In this document: in pieces, positions 40,430 to 49,351 of the stretch
Position numbering within the stretch: position 1 is the stretch's first letter
Layout of the letters: each line of letters begins with the position of its first letter
Origin: Tundrisphaera lichenicola
Lineage (GTDB): Bacteria > Planctomycetota > Planctomycetia > Isosphaerales > Isosphaeraceae
Length of the DNA: 64,000 nucleotides
Direction of reading: 5' to 3'
NCBI RefSeq assembly: GCF_051175385.1
Contig: NZ_CP195106.1
Location: 6,324,001 to 6,388,000, forward strand
Translations under genes and position numbers: made by a program
The notes under the pieces: generated by a model
What the model saw: the letters and a program-made list of their open reading frames with translations, nothing else
Told to the model about the DNA's origin: nothing
Databases searched by the model: none

Positions 40430-40824
40430 TGCCCGAACAACACCGACCCGAGATCGAGTTGCTCCGCGCGGCCTACGCGTCCTTCAATGCCCGCGACATC
40501 GACGCCGCACTCCCCCTCATGACCGCCGACGTGGCCTGGCCTCGTGCATTCAAGGGGGGATTCGTCCGCGGCCCCGAGGCCGTGGGCGCCTATTGGGCCG
40601 AGCAATGGGGCGAGATCGACCCCCACGTGGAGCCGATGAGCTTCCATCCGAAGGATGACGGAAGCATCCTGGTCGAGGTGCATCAGGTGGTGCGCGACCT
40701 GGCCGGTCGCGTCCTGGCCGAGGAGCGAGTCGGCCATCGCTTCACGTTCCGGCTCGGCCTGATCCAGGCCATGGAGGTCGGTCCGTACCCTTCGCTCGAC
40801 GACACAGCCGGATCAATTTCCTGA
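40429..40824 (+). CDS. SnoaL-like/nuclear transport factor 2 family protein
   Basis: 131 residues forming one NTF2-like cone fold: ELLRAAYASFNARDIDAALPLM, DVAWPRAFKGG, GPEAVGAYWAEQW and VEVHQVVRDLAGRVLAEERVGHRF in pieces. Its ATG shares an A with the stop of the OYE gene (TGATG), so translation is coupled. The family holds many small enzymes and ligand binders; function here is unknown. Co-expression with an alkene reductase suggests detoxification. Confidence 0.85.
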   Translation: MPEQHRPEIELLRAAYASFNARDIDAALPLMTADVAWPRAFKGGFVRGPEAVGAYWAEQWGEIDPHVEPMSFHPKDDGSILVEVHQVVRDLAGRVLAEERVGHRFTFRLGLIQAMEVGPYPSLDDTAGSIS

Positions 40825-41044
40825 TAATCGAGAAGATCTAGGCCGATCTGGATCTCGATCATGGCGAGCTGGCCCCGTCGGACTGAGGGCCAGTGGGGGC
40901 GTCCTCGCCGGCCCGAACCGGCCGCGAGGAACGCGAGGATTCGGGCCGGTCTCGCGGATGGATTTCTCGTGCCGGAGTGCCCGGACTCGGCTAGGATATC
41001 CACCGGCGAATCGCTCGCTCATTTCTCAAAGTCCGGGGGTGGTC

Positions 41045-41479
41045 GTGGTCGTCGATCCGGATTTCGTCTTCATCGTCTCGTACGAATGCCCTCGCTGCCG
41101 GACGGCGTTGGAGGCCCGGGCCTCGGGCCCGCCGACGTGGCTCCGGTGCCCCGAGTGCGGGCGGGCCAGCCTCCCCCCGGAACACATGCGAGGGCCAAGG
41201 CCCCCGGTCGAGCCGCAGGACATCAAGATCGGCACCTTCACCACGGGGAGTTCGGCCGCCTTGCCGATCCGCCCTCGGTCGATGGCCCCGATGCCGCTCA
41301 ACCCGGCGGCCAGGGCCCCGGCCGGGCGCCTGATGCTGGGCTCCGCCTTCTTCCTGACGATCTGCCTGTTCCTGTTCTCGCTGCTCTCGGGCAACGCGGG
41401 CCGGTCGGCCCTGTTCGGGATCGCCTCGGCGGTCTTCCTGTTCCTGCTCTCACGACCGGTGGCCCCCAACCGGGAGTGA
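41045..41479 (+). CDS. Zinc-ribbon protein with two C-terminal membrane helices
   Basis: 144 residues from a GTG at 41045 (another GTG lies 2 codons upstream at 41039). A rubredoxin-like zinc ribbon CPRC-x15-CPEC is at the N-terminus (YECPRCRTALE ... LRCPECGRAS), followed by a Pro-rich linker and two helices (LGSAFFLTICLFLFSLL and LFGIASAVFLFLL). Function unknown. Similar small ribbon-plus-helix proteins are common in planctomycetes. The acyltransferase gene follows after 6 nt. Confidence 0.7.
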   Translation: MVVDPDFVFIVSYECPRCRTALEARASGPPTWLRCPECGRASLPPEHMRGPRPPVEPQDIKIGTFTTGSSAALPIRPRSMAPMPLNPAARAPAGRLMLGSAFFLTICLFLFSLLSGNAGRSALFGIASAVFLFLLSRPVAPNRE

Positions 41480-41485
41480 CCGTTC

Positions 41486-42772
41486 ATGGACCGGCTCCCG
41501 CTGATCGACCAGTTCCCTTACCGGTTCTACCCGCCGAGATCGAGCCCGTTCTGGCACGCCGTGGCCCGCCCTTATAATTCGATCGCGCTGCTGCGCCGCG
41601 AGCAGAACGTCCGCGCGATCGAACTCCAGGGGTTGGAGCACCTCGAACCCTTGCTCGACCGGGGCGACGGGGTCCTGATCACGCCCAACCACCCCGACAA
41701 CGCCGACCCGGCGGTGATGTTCGAGGTCAGCCACCGGGTGGGTCGCCGGTTCCACTACCTGGCGGCCTATCAACTCTTCCGGGGGATGGCCCGGCACGTC
41801 CTGCCGCGAATCGGGGCCTTCCCGATCGACCGGGAAGGGGCCGACCTCCGGGCGTTCAAGGCCGGGGTGGGCATCCTGACCCAGGCTCGGACGCCGCTGG
41901 TGATCTTCCCCGAGGGGGAGATCTACCACGTCTCCGACCGCCTGACGCCGCTCCGCGAGGGGGCCGTCGCCTTCGCCACGACGGCGGCGAAACGCCTGGC
42001 CGAGTCGGGGAAGACGGTCTGGGTCGTCCCGACGGCCGTCAAATATCGCTTCCTCGACGATCACGACCCCATGCCCGCGCTGGTGGCGGCGATGGATCGG
42101 CTGGAGTCGCGATTCACCTGGCTGCCCGAACCCCACCGGCCGCTGGTCGAGCGGATCTACGGCTATGCCGAGGGACTCCTGGCGCTCAAGGAGCTGGAAC
42201 TCCTGGGCGAGGCGAAGGCCGGGCCGCTGAAGGAGCGGATCGCCGGGCTCCGCGACGCGATCCTGGATCGGATCGAAGATCGGAGGGTCGGCAAGCGTCG
42301 GGTCGATTGCGTGCCGGTCCGGGTCAAGGAGCTTCGGAAGTCCTGCCTCGAAGCCCTGGCGAGCCCGTCGCTCGACCCCGCGGAGGCCCTCGCGATCCAT
42401 CGAGACCTCAACGACCTCTTCGTCGCTCTCCAGCTCTTCAGCTATCCGGGGGATTACGTCCGGCAGGAGCCGACGCTGGAACGGATCGCCGAGACCCTGC
42501 TCAAGTTCGAGCAAGATACCCTGGGGGCCGAGGTCGCGAGGCCTCGGGGGCCTCGCCGCGCCATCGTCCGGTTCGGCGAGCCGATCGACGTGGCCCGTCG
42601 CCTGGCCGAGCTGGGCAAGCCACGGGTGGCGGTGGGGGCGATCACCGAGGAGTTGCAGTCGAGGATGCAGCGGCTCCTGGACGCGATCGGGCCGGGGCGG
42701 GCGATCGGGGGCATCCTTCCCTCCCCATCGGAGAGGATCGCGCGGTCCGTCGCGGCCTCGAATGGCTCATGA
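41486..42772 (+). CDS. plsC: 1-acyl-sn-glycerol-3-phosphate acyltransferase-like protein
   Basis: 428 residues. The acyltransferase core is at 40-200: the catalytic block NHPDNADP (H-x4-D variant) at about 69-76 and the PlsC glycerolphosphate motif FPEGEIYH at about 139-146. The C-terminal half, with a helical region and FGEPIDVARRLAELGK, is longer than in housekeeping PlsC and does not match a known domain. It probably acylates lysophosphatidate or a related lipid at the inner membrane. Its stop overlaps the stop of the convergent hydrolase gene. Confidence 0.83.
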   Translation: MDRLPLIDQFPYRFYPPRSSPFWHAVARPYNSIALLRREQNVRAIELQGLEHLEPLLDRGDGVLITPNHPDNADPAVMFEVSHRVGRRFHYLAAYQLFRGMARHVLPRIGAFPIDREGADLRAFKAGVGILTQARTPLVIFPEGEIYHVSDRLTPLREGAVAFATTAAKRLAESGKTVWVVPTAVKYRFLDDHDPMPALVAAMDRLESRFTWLPEPHRPLVERIYGYAEGLLALKELELLGEAKAGPLKERIAGLRDAILDRIEDRRVGKRRVDCVPVRVKELRKSCLEALASPSLDPAEALAIHRDLNDLFVALQLFSYPGDYVRQEPTLERIAETLLKFEQDTLGAEVARPRGPRRAIVRFGEPIDVARRLAELGKPRVAVGAITEELQSRMQRLLDAIGPGRAIGGILPSPSERIARSVAASNGS

Positions 42773-43510
42773 TGGCCCCTTGGCCTTCTTGACATGCTTG
42801 TCAAAAAACGCGATCGAGCGCTGATAGGCGTCGACGTTCGGCTCACCCCGGAATCCATGCCCCTGGCCGGGATAGACGCGGATCTCGAAGGGGAATTCCT
42901 TGTCGCTCAGGATCTTTTCAAGCTTCCGGGCCTCCGAGACGGGCACGATCTCGTCGGCCTCGCCGTGGAGGATCAGGGTCGGCGGGAACCGCTGGAGGTT
43001 CCGGGCGAACAGTTCGGGCAGGCCCCCGAAATACTCGACGACCGCCGAAACGCGCGAGTCGCGGCTGGCCACCGAGAGCGAGAGATACGAGCCCAGGGAG
43101 AACCCCAGGAGCCCGATCCGCCCGGGGTCGACAATCTCCTGGTGCTGGAGGAGCGTGATCGCGTCGCCGATGGTGACCATCCAGGCCGAGAACGACTTGA
43201 GGATGACCGACAAATCGGCCCGTTCGGTCCCGGTCTGGTCGAAGTAGTGGACGAGCTGGGCGACATACCCCCGACGGGCCAGCTCTCGGGAGAATATGCG
43301 GAACTCGGGCCCGCCGACCTCCATCCCCCCCGCGCCGTGGAGGACCACGATGGCCGGGTACTTGCCCGGCTCGGCCGGTTCGAACCGCTCGATGTGGATT
43401 GTCTTGCCGAGACTGGTGAACGAGCCCGTCGACTCGACGATCTCGCCCCGGGCCGCCCCCCCCAGGATCATGACCAGCCCCAGCCCGATGGCGGATGAGT
43501 AGGTTCTCAT
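42767..43510 (-). CDS. Secreted dienelactone hydrolase family protein
   Basis: 247 residues from the ATG at 43510, which begins a signal peptide (AIGLGLVMILGGAARGE). The alpha/beta-hydrolase core has VVLHGAGGMEVGG, the elbow GLLGFSLGSYLSLS with Ser nucleophile (the DLH family normally has Cys, so this is a Ser variant), acid in LHGEADEIVP and His in GQGHGFRGEP. It probably hydrolyses an ester in the periplasm. The gene ends at the palindrome TCATGA, which also supplies the stop of the convergent plsC. Confidence 0.88.
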   Translation of the reverse strand: MRTYSSAIGLGLVMILGGAARGEIVESTGSFTSLGKTIHIERFEPAEPGKYPAIVVLHGAGGMEVGGPEFRIFSRELARRGYVAQLVHYFDQTGTERADLSVILKSFSAWMVTIGDAITLLQHQEIVDPGRIGLLGFSLGSYLSLSVASRDSRVSAVVEYFGGLPELFARNLQRFPPTLILHGEADEIVPVSEARKLEKILSDKEFPFEIRVYPGQGHGFRGEPNVDAYQRSIAFFDKHVKKAKGPS

Positions 43511-43650
43511 GGAGGTATCGTAGGACTGGCTGCGAGGCCCGGCAAGGACCGGGGGCGAAACCGAGCGGCTTGCCGCGGTCGTGGCATCCACGCGATAATC
43601 TTCGGGCGTCGGCAGCGTCTTCGAGGGTCGCAAAGTAGGGGTCAGGATCG

Positions 43651-43971
43651 ATGTCGAACCCGCTGATCGGGCAGGTTGCGCTGGGGATCTACGGTTTCCT
43701 GCTGATCGTGGGGGGGATCATCGGCTATCGGAAGGCGGGCAGTCGCCCGTCACTGATCGCGGGGAGCCTGAGCGGGATCGTGGCCTTCGCGGCCCTGGCG
43801 GTCTCGACCCGGAGCCTCCTGGGATTCCAGATCGGTGCGGCCCTGGCGGCCCTGATGCTGGTCGTCTTCGACATCCGGTACTTCAAGACACGCAAGTTCA
43901 TGCCCTCGGGCCTCCTGGCGGCCCTCAGCCTGATCACCCTCGTGATCCTCGTGTTCGTGATCTGGAAGTGA
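43651..43971 (+). CDS. TMEM14-family (UPF0136) membrane protein
   Basis: 106 residues with four short hydrophobic segments and the family pattern GIYGFLLIVGGIIGYRKAGSRPSLIAGSLSG in pieces. TMEM14 proteins are small membrane proteins linked in eukaryotes to mitochondrial/chloroplast transport of fatty acids or porphyrins; bacterial function is unknown. The gene stands alone. Confidence 0.85.
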   Translation: MSNPLIGQVALGIYGFLLIVGGIIGYRKAGSRPSLIAGSLSGIVAFAALAVSTRSLLGFQIGAALAALMLVVFDIRYFKTRKFMPSGLLAALSLITLVILVFVIWK

Positions 43972-44025
43972 ACCCGGGGCGGGGGGAATCCCCGGGGCCC
44001 CGACGCCGACCAAGGATCGTCCTCA

Positions 44026-44745
44026 ATGAGCAAGAAGATCCCAACCTGGACCCGAAGGCGCGTGGGGCGGACCAAGGTCTACTGGGTGGCCTACGACGAT
44101 CAGCCCGGGACCGAAGATCGAAAGGTCGTGAGCCAGGGGTATGAACCCGACATGGTCAAGGCCGACGCCGCCGCCCGGCTCGCCCTGTCCGAGGCAGGCC
44201 TCTACCAGGCCCGTCGAACTTCGGGCGCGGCCTCGGCCCGAAAGCAAGTGGCCCGCCCCTCCGAGCCCGGCCAGGGCCGCCCCCGTCGCTACCTGTACAC
44301 CCGCCGCCACGGCAACCCGGAAGGCGACGTTCACATCCGCGCCCACCTGATCACGAAGTCCACCCCCCGGAAAATCTACGTCACGGAGCGATCGTGCTGG
44401 ACGGCCCAGATCGGGACCGAGGACGAGGAGTGGGGTCCGTCCGAACGGACCATCGCGCTCGATCGGGCCAGGCTGGACCAGGATGGCTCGGTCACTTCCA
44501 CCCGGCTCCGCGATTCCAGCTTCTACCGATCCCTGGACGAAGCGACGGGCGACCTGACCCTGCCGGAACGACGGGCCTTCCAGTTGCTCGGACTCGGGAG
44601 CCCGTGCACTCGGGAGGACCTCAAGGTGGCCTATCGCCAGAAGGCGTTAGACGTCCATCCCGATCGGGGAGGGGCCGACGGGGCGTTCCAGGCGGTCGAG
44701 GATGCCTATCGCCGACTCCTCCGCGCGGCGGGTGAGCCGGACTGA
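44026..44745 (+). CDS. J-domain protein (C-terminal J domain)
   Basis: 239 residues. The J domain is at the C-terminus (about 187-236): FQLLGLGSPCTREDLKVAY, RQKALDVHPDRGGADGAF (invariant HPD) and VEDAYRRLL. The N-terminal part (VGRTKVYWVAYDDQ, RRYLYTRRHGNPEGDVHI, SCWTAQIGTEDEEWGPSE) does not match DnaJ G/F or zinc-finger regions. It probably recruits DnaK to a specific client through its N-terminal part. No dnaK or grpE is nearby. Confidence 0.85.
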   Translation: MSKKIPTWTRRRVGRTKVYWVAYDDQPGTEDRKVVSQGYEPDMVKADAAARLALSEAGLYQARRTSGAASARKQVARPSEPGQGRPRRYLYTRRHGNPEGDVHIRAHLITKSTPRKIYVTERSCWTAQIGTEDEEWGPSERTIALDRARLDQDGSVTSTRLRDSSFYRSLDEATGDLTLPERRAFQLLGLGSPCTREDLKVAYRQKALDVHPDRGGADGAFQAVEDAYRRLLRAAGEPD

Positions 44746-44869
44746 AGTCGGCTCGTCGACACGACGTATGATTCCGACCGAAACTTTCGGCGACATTCGG
44801 GGTTCTATGATATTACTGGGGTGATTCGCGCCCGATCATCGGTCTCCAGCCCGAGAGGATGGCTCGTTC

Positions 44870-46540
44870 ATGGCCGGATTTCGAGGAACCCTGGGAACCT
44901 GGCTCGGCCTGGCGGCCTCGATCACCCTGGCGGCCAGCCTCGCCCGAGGCGAGGACAGATCGCAGCCCGCAAGCCCCGCCCCGATCCGACCATCCGAAAT
45001 CGATGCCCTGATCGCCGGGGACCTGAAGGCGAACCAGATCACGCCCTCGCCGATGACGACCGACGAGGAGTTCATCCGACGGGCGACCCTCGACGTCCTC
45101 GGCCGATTGCCCGAGCCGGGGGCGATCCGCGAGTTCGTGGCCTCCCGGCGCAAGGACAAGCGGTCGATCCTGATCGACCAGTTGCTCGGCCAGCCCGAAT
45201 ACGCCGAGAACTGGGCCCGATACTGGCGCGACGTGGTGTCCTACCGGTCGCCCAACGAGGTCGATCGCCAGGTCAATTATCCCCTGTTGCAGGAGTGGCT
45301 GGCCGGCGAGTTCGCCGCCAACAAGCCCTGGGACCAGATCGTCACCGCGATCCTGACCGCCAGCGGCCGGAACGACGAGGTGGGCGCGGTCAACTTCGCG
45401 ATGGCCGAGGAAGGGCAGGCCGTCGAGCTGGCCGGCGAGGTCTCGCGGATCTTCCTGGGCATCCAGATCCAGTGCGCCCAGTGCCACGACCATCCCAGCG
45501 ACCCCTGGAAACGCGAACAGTTCCACGAGTTCGCCGCGTTCTTCTCGGGGGTCAAGCTCCGGCGGGCCGGCAAGCCCCAGCAGGGCCTGAGGCCAGTCTT
45601 CCAGATCGTCACCAAGGGTCCGGCCCGGTACGCGATGCCCGACCTGAAGGACCCCTCGAAGACGATCCCGGTCTCACCTCGATTCTTCCTGAACGACGCC
45701 CCGAAGCTCGACGAGCCGATCCCGGGCGATCGGCGGCTCGACCTCGTGGCGGGCTACGTCACCTCGCCCGAGAACCCGTGGTTCACCCGGGCCTTCATCA
45801 ATCGGATCTGGTCGACGCTGGTGGGCGAGGGGTTTTACGACCCCGTGGATGACCTCGGCCCCACCCGGACCGCCAGCTCGCCGGAAGTCCTGGACCTCCT
45901 CTCCGACGGCTGGAGGCGGTCGGGCCTCGACATCAAGTGGCTCTTCCGGACGATCCTGAACACCGACGCCTACCAGAGGAAATCCCGCTCGACCGACACC
46001 GCCGCCGGTCGGACGGCGTTCGCATCGAACTGCCCGAGCCGGCTCCGGGCCGATCAGATCTTCGACACCCTGGCCCATGCGCTCGACCTCGGGCACGAGC
46101 GCGACCAGGCGTTCCCGGGGATGGTCCGCGCGAGGGGGAAGGCCGCCGGGAAAGCAGCCCGGAAGGCCCAGGTCGGGGAAATCCCCCGCGAAGATCGGCT
46201 TCGCGAGCAGTTCAACAAGGTCTTCGGGGTCGACCCGTCCACGCCGAGCGACGCGGTCCTCGGGACGATCCCGCAGGCCCTCCTCCTGATGAACGGGCCG
46301 ATGATCGCCCGGGAGATCCAGGCCCGGCCCGCGACCATGCTCGGCCAGCTCCTGATCGCCTACCCCGATAACCGGAAGGTCCTGGACGTCCTCTACCTGA
46401 GGGCCCTGGGGCGAAAGCCCTCCGCGAAGGAGGTCGCCACCTGCTCGCGATACCTCGAAGGCGTCGGGGATCGACGCGAAGCCTTCGAGGACATCCTCTG
46501 GGCCCTGATCAACTCCACGGAATTCCTCAGCCGCCGGTGA
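44870..46540 (+). CDS. DUF1549-DUF1553 planctomycete protein without PSCyt1 domain
   Basis: 556 residues with a signal peptide (GLAASITLAASLARGE). DUF1549 (about 40-240) contains RRATLDVLGRLPEP, YAENWARYWRDVVSY and CAQCHDHPSDPW (about 202). DUF1553 (about 300-550) contains AFINRIWSTLVGEGFYDPVDDLG and LYLRALGRKPSAKEV. It lacks the N-terminal cytochrome domain of its paralogue at 31201. It is paired with a DUF1501 gene 38 nt downstream. Confidence 0.92.
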   Translation: MAGFRGTLGTWLGLAASITLAASLARGEDRSQPASPAPIRPSEIDALIAGDLKANQITPSPMTTDEEFIRRATLDVLGRLPEPGAIREFVASRRKDKRSILIDQLLGQPEYAENWARYWRDVVSYRSPNEVDRQVNYPLLQEWLAGEFAANKPWDQIVTAILTASGRNDEVGAVNFAMAEEGQAVELAGEVSRIFLGIQIQCAQCHDHPSDPWKREQFHEFAAFFSGVKLRRAGKPQQGLRPVFQIVTKGPARYAMPDLKDPSKTIPVSPRFFLNDAPKLDEPIPGDRRLDLVAGYVTSPENPWFTRAFINRIWSTLVGEGFYDPVDDLGPTRTASSPEVLDLLSDGWRRSGLDIKWLFRTILNTDAYQRKSRSTDTAAGRTAFASNCPSRLRADQIFDTLAHALDLGHERDQAFPGMVRARGKAAGKAARKAQVGEIPREDRLREQFNKVFGVDPSTPSDAVLGTIPQALLLMNGPMIAREIQARPATMLGQLLIAYPDNRKVLDVLYLRALGRKPSAKEVATCSRYLEGVGDRREAFEDILWALINSTEFLSRR

Positions 46541-46578
46541 TCCGGCCCTCCACTCCTCCCGATTTGAGGCGATCCGCC

Positions 46579-47868
46579 ATGTTCGAATCGAACATCCTGA
46601 AAGTGGCGATGGGAGGCGAGGGAGTGATCTCCCGGCGGTCGATCCTCCGGGGGATCGGCCTGGGGGCGGCGGGACTGAGCTTCCCCGAGCTGATGGCGGC
46701 CCGGGCCGACGAGCTTCGGAAGCGGCAGATGGCCTGCATCCTCCTCTGGATGGGGGGCGGGCCGAGCCAGCTCGAGACCTGGGACCCCAAGCCCGGGACC
46801 GATCACGGCGGGGACACCCGCGCCATCGAGACCGCCGTGCCCGGCATCCAGATCGCCCACCACCTGCCGAGGATGGCCTCGGTCATGAAGGACGTGGCGA
46901 TCCTCCGGTCGATGACCAACAAGGAAGGCAACCACCAGCGGGCCACCTATCAGGTCCGGACCGGATACGCCCCCTCCGGGACGGTCAAGCATCCGGGCTT
47001 CGGCAGCGTGGCCGCCGCCGAGTTGGGCGACCCCAGCTTCGATCTCCCCCACATCGTGAGCATCGGGACCCGCGAGGTGAACGTCGGCGCGGGGATCCTG
47101 GGCGTGAAGTACGAGCCCTTCCTGGTGCCCGACCCGCTCAAGCCCCCGCTCAACGTCCAGCTCCCGGTCCCGGCCGGCCGGTTCGTCCGCCGGCTCAACC
47201 TGATGCACTCGCTGGAAGTCGGCGGCTTCGGCAACTCGGGGGGGCTGGACCGGGTCCGCGAACACCACGACATCTACAAGCAGACCTCGGCCATGATACT
47301 CTCGCCCCACATGAAGGCGTTCGAGGTCGACGCCGAGGATCCCAAGACCCGGGCCCTCTACGGGGCCACCCCCTTCGGCCAGGGGTGCCTCCTGGCTCGT
47401 CGGCTGGTCCAGGCGGGCGTGACCTTCGTCGAGGTCAGCTCGCCAACCCGTTGGGATCACCACAAGGAGATCAGCGATTCGGTCGCGAAGAACGCGTCGA
47501 GCGTCGACCCCGGCTTCGCCGCGCTCGTGACCGACCTCAAGGCCCGGGGGATGCTCGACCGGACCCTGGTCGTCTGGATGGGGGAGTTCGGCCGGACCCC
47601 CAAGATCAACCCCAACGCCGGCCGGGACCATTACCCGCGAGTCTTCAGCGTCGCCCTCGCGGGAGGAGGGGTGAAGGGGGGCCAGGTCATCGGGGCCTCG
47701 ACCCCGGATGGTTCGGCCGTCCAGGACCGCCCGATCACGATCCCCGACCTGATGTCCAGCTTCTGCCAAGCGTTGAAGATCGACCCGAAGAAGGAAAACA
47801 TGAGCCCGCAAGGGAGGCCGATCAAGATCGTGGATGGCGGATCGCCCATCCGGGAGCTGTTCGCCTGA
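46579..47868 (+). CDS. DUF1501 protein with Tat signal (second copy)
   Basis: 429 residues from the ATG at 46579 (GAGG 9 nt upstream); the GTG at 46537 is not needed. The twin-arginine signal is SRRSILRGIGLGAAGLS. DUF1501 marks are ACILLWMGGGPSQLETWDPKP, TRWDHHKEISDSV, RTLVVWMGEFGRTPKINPNAGRDHYP in pieces and ITIPDLMSSFCQALKID. It is clearly paralogous to the 33722 protein but diverged. It forms the standard pair with the preceding DUF1549/DUF1553 protein. Confidence 0.92.
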   Translation: MFESNILKVAMGGEGVISRRSILRGIGLGAAGLSFPELMAARADELRKRQMACILLWMGGGPSQLETWDPKPGTDHGGDTRAIETAVPGIQIAHHLPRMASVMKDVAILRSMTNKEGNHQRATYQVRTGYAPSGTVKHPGFGSVAAAELGDPSFDLPHIVSIGTREVNVGAGILGVKYEPFLVPDPLKPPLNVQLPVPAGRFVRRLNLMHSLEVGGFGNSGGLDRVREHHDIYKQTSAMILSPHMKAFEVDAEDPKTRALYGATPFGQGCLLARRLVQAGVTFVEVSSPTRWDHHKEISDSVAKNASSVDPGFAALVTDLKARGMLDRTLVVWMGEFGRTPKINPNAGRDHYPRVFSVALAGGGVKGGQVIGASTPDGSAVQDRPITIPDLMSSFCQALKIDPKKENMSPQGRPIKIVDGGSPIRELFA

Positions 47869-47980
47869 GCGATCCTTGCGGACTCATCATGGAACACCCA
47901 CACAATTGTCGTTGAGGGGGGATGGCCTCGCGGTTATGATCCACGGATCGGGTTGACCCAACGGACCTGGGGAGATCGCC

Positions 47981-48745
47981 ATGCAGCGGATCGGGCGGAG
48001 CCTGTCGTTCCTCACTCTCCTCCTCATCCCTGGCCTGGGACATCCCACCCGAGGCGACGACGCCCCGAAGGTAGAAAATAAACCGCTCCCGGACATCGAT
48101 GCCGTCCTGTCCCGATGGCACGAGCGGATGGCCTCGGTCACCACGCTCGAAGTGAAGTTCCGCCGGAAGGAGGAGCAATCCGTCTGGGAGGCCCGGGAGT
48201 CGGTGGGAAGACTCGTCCTCGAATCGCCCGGCTTTGCCCTGTTCGAGTCGGAATACGCGAAGCTGGACGAGGAGGGCAAGCCTTCGACCTTCCGTTCCCG
48301 AATGACCTGGAAAGAAGGGGAGTTCCTCCTCTTCGACTACGACCGGAATCATGTCGGGAGATACCAGCGAAGGAAGGAACACGCGCGCCCTCCCCAATTC
48401 CTGACCCTCCCATTCCTCTTCCAAACCACCGTCGAGCAAGCTCGCGAGAAGTACGACTGGAGCGTGCTCGGGGAACGCGATGGCCGGGTCTGGCTTCAGG
48501 CCACTCGCAGGGGCGAGAAGAAGGGGACCTTCGATCCCGATCGATGGTCGATCATCCTGAATCGTGGCTCGAATCTGCCGGAAAAATTCTTCCTGGAAGA
48601 AACCAAGGATCGCGAGCGGCAAACCTTCGAGATCGTGGACCTCAAACTCAACCAGCCGATCGATCCCGAGTTGAAGAACCCTTGCCTGGATGCCTGGTGG
48701 ATCGACGAGGCCCCCAAGTGGCTCGCCTGGTTGATCTCGCAATGA
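47981..48745 (+). CDS. Planctomycete TIGR03009-like/LolA-fold secreted protein
   Basis: 254 residues. A signal peptide (SFLTLLLIPGLGHPTRG) precedes a region that reads like a LolA/LolB-type half barrel: DAVLSRWHERMASVTTLEVKFRRKE, RSRMTWKEGEFLLFDY, then YDWSVLGERDGRVWLQATRR and QTFEIVDLKLNQPID. This is the pattern of planctomycete TIGR03009 proteins. The role may be lipid or lipoprotein binding, but this is a fold-level inference. Its stop overlaps the next start as ATGA. Confidence 0.7.
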   Translation: MQRIGRSLSFLTLLLIPGLGHPTRGDDAPKVENKPLPDIDAVLSRWHERMASVTTLEVKFRRKEEQSVWEARESVGRLVLESPGFALFESEYAKLDEEGKPSTFRSRMTWKEGEFLLFDYDRNHVGRYQRRKEHARPPQFLTLPFLFQTTVEQAREKYDWSVLGERDGRVWLQATRRGEKKGTFDPDRWSIILNRGSNLPEKFFLEETKDRERQTFEIVDLKLNQPIDPELKNPCLDAWWIDEAPKWLAWLISQ

Positions 48746-49347
48746 AGTATGGTCCGACAATCCTCCTGATTGGCCTGGTCGCGGGATGCGGAGACGCGAA
48801 GCCGGCCCGGCCGACCTCGGCCCACGCCCCGGCCCCCCTATCGATCCAACGGCCCGAGGGGGGGATGCGGGTCTTCTCGGCCTCGGACGACTTCGCGACG
48901 AACTTCGGCTTCGAAGGGGCTCGCGGCAGCGTCCGGGTGACGATGGAGATCCAGCGCGTCGACGCCTCGAAGGAGCAGGGGGGGCCAACGATCAACGACG
49001 TCCTGTTCCGTGCCGAGGGGGACGGCCGGATCTCGATCATCTTCCACAAGCCCAAACCAGGACAGCACGACGGGCGGGTCACGATCCGCTGCGAGTCGGG
49101 CGGCGAGGAGTCGGAGGCCGAATTCGAGCCCGACCTCTGGATGGAACACCCCACCGCGATCGTCACCTTCGATCCCCCACCGACCGAACCGGCCGACACG
49201 ATCGCCGAGGATCGCGAGATCGTCCTGGCCCGCTACATCGCCCGGAACATGCCGCAGGACATCCGGCTCACCCTGAAGGCCGTCTTCTCGAAAGCGTCCG
49301 TCCCGCCCCGCGTGAAGGCCAAGGCCAAGGCGAAGCCGCCTCGCTGA
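48742..49347 (+). CDS. Small secreted lipoprotein
   Basis: 201 residues from an ATG that overlaps the upstream stop (ATGA). Lipobox ILLIGLVAGC gives Cys 16. The mature part is charged and shows no known domain (SIQRPEGGMRVFSASDDFATNF, RDIRLTLKAVF-like end). A basic tail KAKAKAKPPR closes it. Coupling with the LolA-like protein suggests a functional pair. Function unknown. Confidence 0.75.
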   Translation: MKYGPTILLIGLVAGCGDAKPARPTSAHAPAPLSIQRPEGGMRVFSASDDFATNFGFEGARGSVRVTMEIQRVDASKEQGGPTINDVLFRAEGDGRISIIFHKPKPGQHDGRVTIRCESGGEESEAEFEPDLWMEHPTAIVTFDPPPTEPADTIAEDREIVLARYIARNMPQDIRLTLKAVFSKASVPPRVKAKAKAKPPR

Positions 49348-49351
49348 GCCG

